This document shows positions 22,588 through 22,735 of a stretch of DNA of 22,735 nt, one piece after another. The DNA is from NORP309 sp964564165. Its GTDB lineage: Bacteria > Pseudomonadota > Gammaproteobacteria > Xanthomonadales > Marinicellaceae. The stretch lies in NCBI GenBank assembly GCA_964564165.1, contig CAZLZZ010000042.1, positions 1 through 22,735 of the forward strand. The letters are read 5' to 3'. Each line of letters begins with the position of its first letter. The stretch's first letter is position 1. The position numbers and the translations under genes are program-made. The notes beneath the pieces are model-generated. The model saw nothing but the letters and a program-made list of their open reading frames with translations, was not told the DNA's origin and made no database searches.

Positions 22588-22735
22588 AAATCAATATCTT
22601 TTAGTTATTTCACAGTCTCACAGCGAAAAGACCTTTTAATTGTTAATACAATATTCTTTTGCAGGATAGTTTTGTAAGTTTTATTGTAACTATTTAGCGT
22701 ATTCTTAAAATTAGCTGTAAGTTATTGATTTATAA

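Larger units (their letters stand above)
22329..22617. repeat. Outer 15-bp inverted repeat of a nested structure
   Basis: GACTGTGAAATAACT at 22329-22343 and its exact complement AGTTATTTCACAGTC at 22603-22617, enclosing about 260 bases that contain two further inverted-repeat elements. The arrangement suggests one element inserted in another, or a compound MITE-like unit. Confidence 0.75.
22211..22735. other. Gap with nested repeats and one unassigned open frame
   Basis: An open frame without a start codon (22236-22370, 44 codons, including KIFYHQGHGELEVKDKKRFW) reads like protein sequence and may be a gene remnant; the family was not recognised. It runs into the inverted-repeat structure listed separately. 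From 22618 to the end nothing was recognised. Confidence 0.5.

Overview
The window looks like part of the chromosome of an AT-rich gammaproteobacterium related to the Xanthomonadales, possibly Marinicella-like. Three features support this: a Xanthomonas-style acetylcitrulline arginine operon with a bifunctional N-acetylglutamate synthase/kinase, a MurL/MurD2 glutamate-epimerisation route for peptidoglycan, and a secreted protein ending in a short SSFED-type tail. The genus is an inference.

Left part (1-2870). A minus-strand pair comes first: a DUF6502-like DNA-binding protein and, 2 bases downstream, the start of a secreted repeat protein. The reading frame of the secreted protein is broken by an A10 tract directly after its ATG. 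Upstream lie three tandem ~390-430 bp units. Each holds a nearly identical ~119-bp core that reads on the plus strand as a small structured RNA with its own TATAAT and a terminal hairpin. The two outer units also keep only the first codons of a DUF6502-like gene. A glycine-zipper envelope protein with a clear terminator follows.

Centre (2910-10875). A MurL-MurD2 fusion gene carries an in-frame 88-bp palindromic insertion and overlaps a secreted Sel1-repeat protein gene. Facing it is a minus-strand operon obg - yffB-like - dapE - secreted 610-aa protein of unknown function.

Arginine operon (11079-19533). A leader region encodes a 35-aa peptide with four arginine codons in a run of five (RRLRR). 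A terminator follows whose 5' arm can alternatively pair with an identical copy of its 3' arm located inside the leader ORF. This is the architecture of ribosome-mediated attenuation, here for arginine. Then come argF', argG, argE and argAB, each joined by a 4-base ATGA overlap, then argC. An HTH-ATPase-STAS-like regulator preceded by three phased GGTTGACAA repeats is inserted before argH. Together the genes make N-acetylglutamate semialdehyde and convert N-acetylornithine to arginine through N-acetylcitrulline; argD and carAB are not in the window.

Right part (19534-22735) is accessory. It holds a more GC-rich serine hydrolase gene with a one-base frameshift, an orphan C-terminal piece of a GltD-like oxidoreductase, a HicA/HicB toxin-antitoxin pair with palindromes in front of it, and a nested set of inverted repeats. 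Short palindromic repeats are scattered in the intergenic spaces of the whole window. No tRNA, rRNA, CRISPR array or transposase gene was seen.
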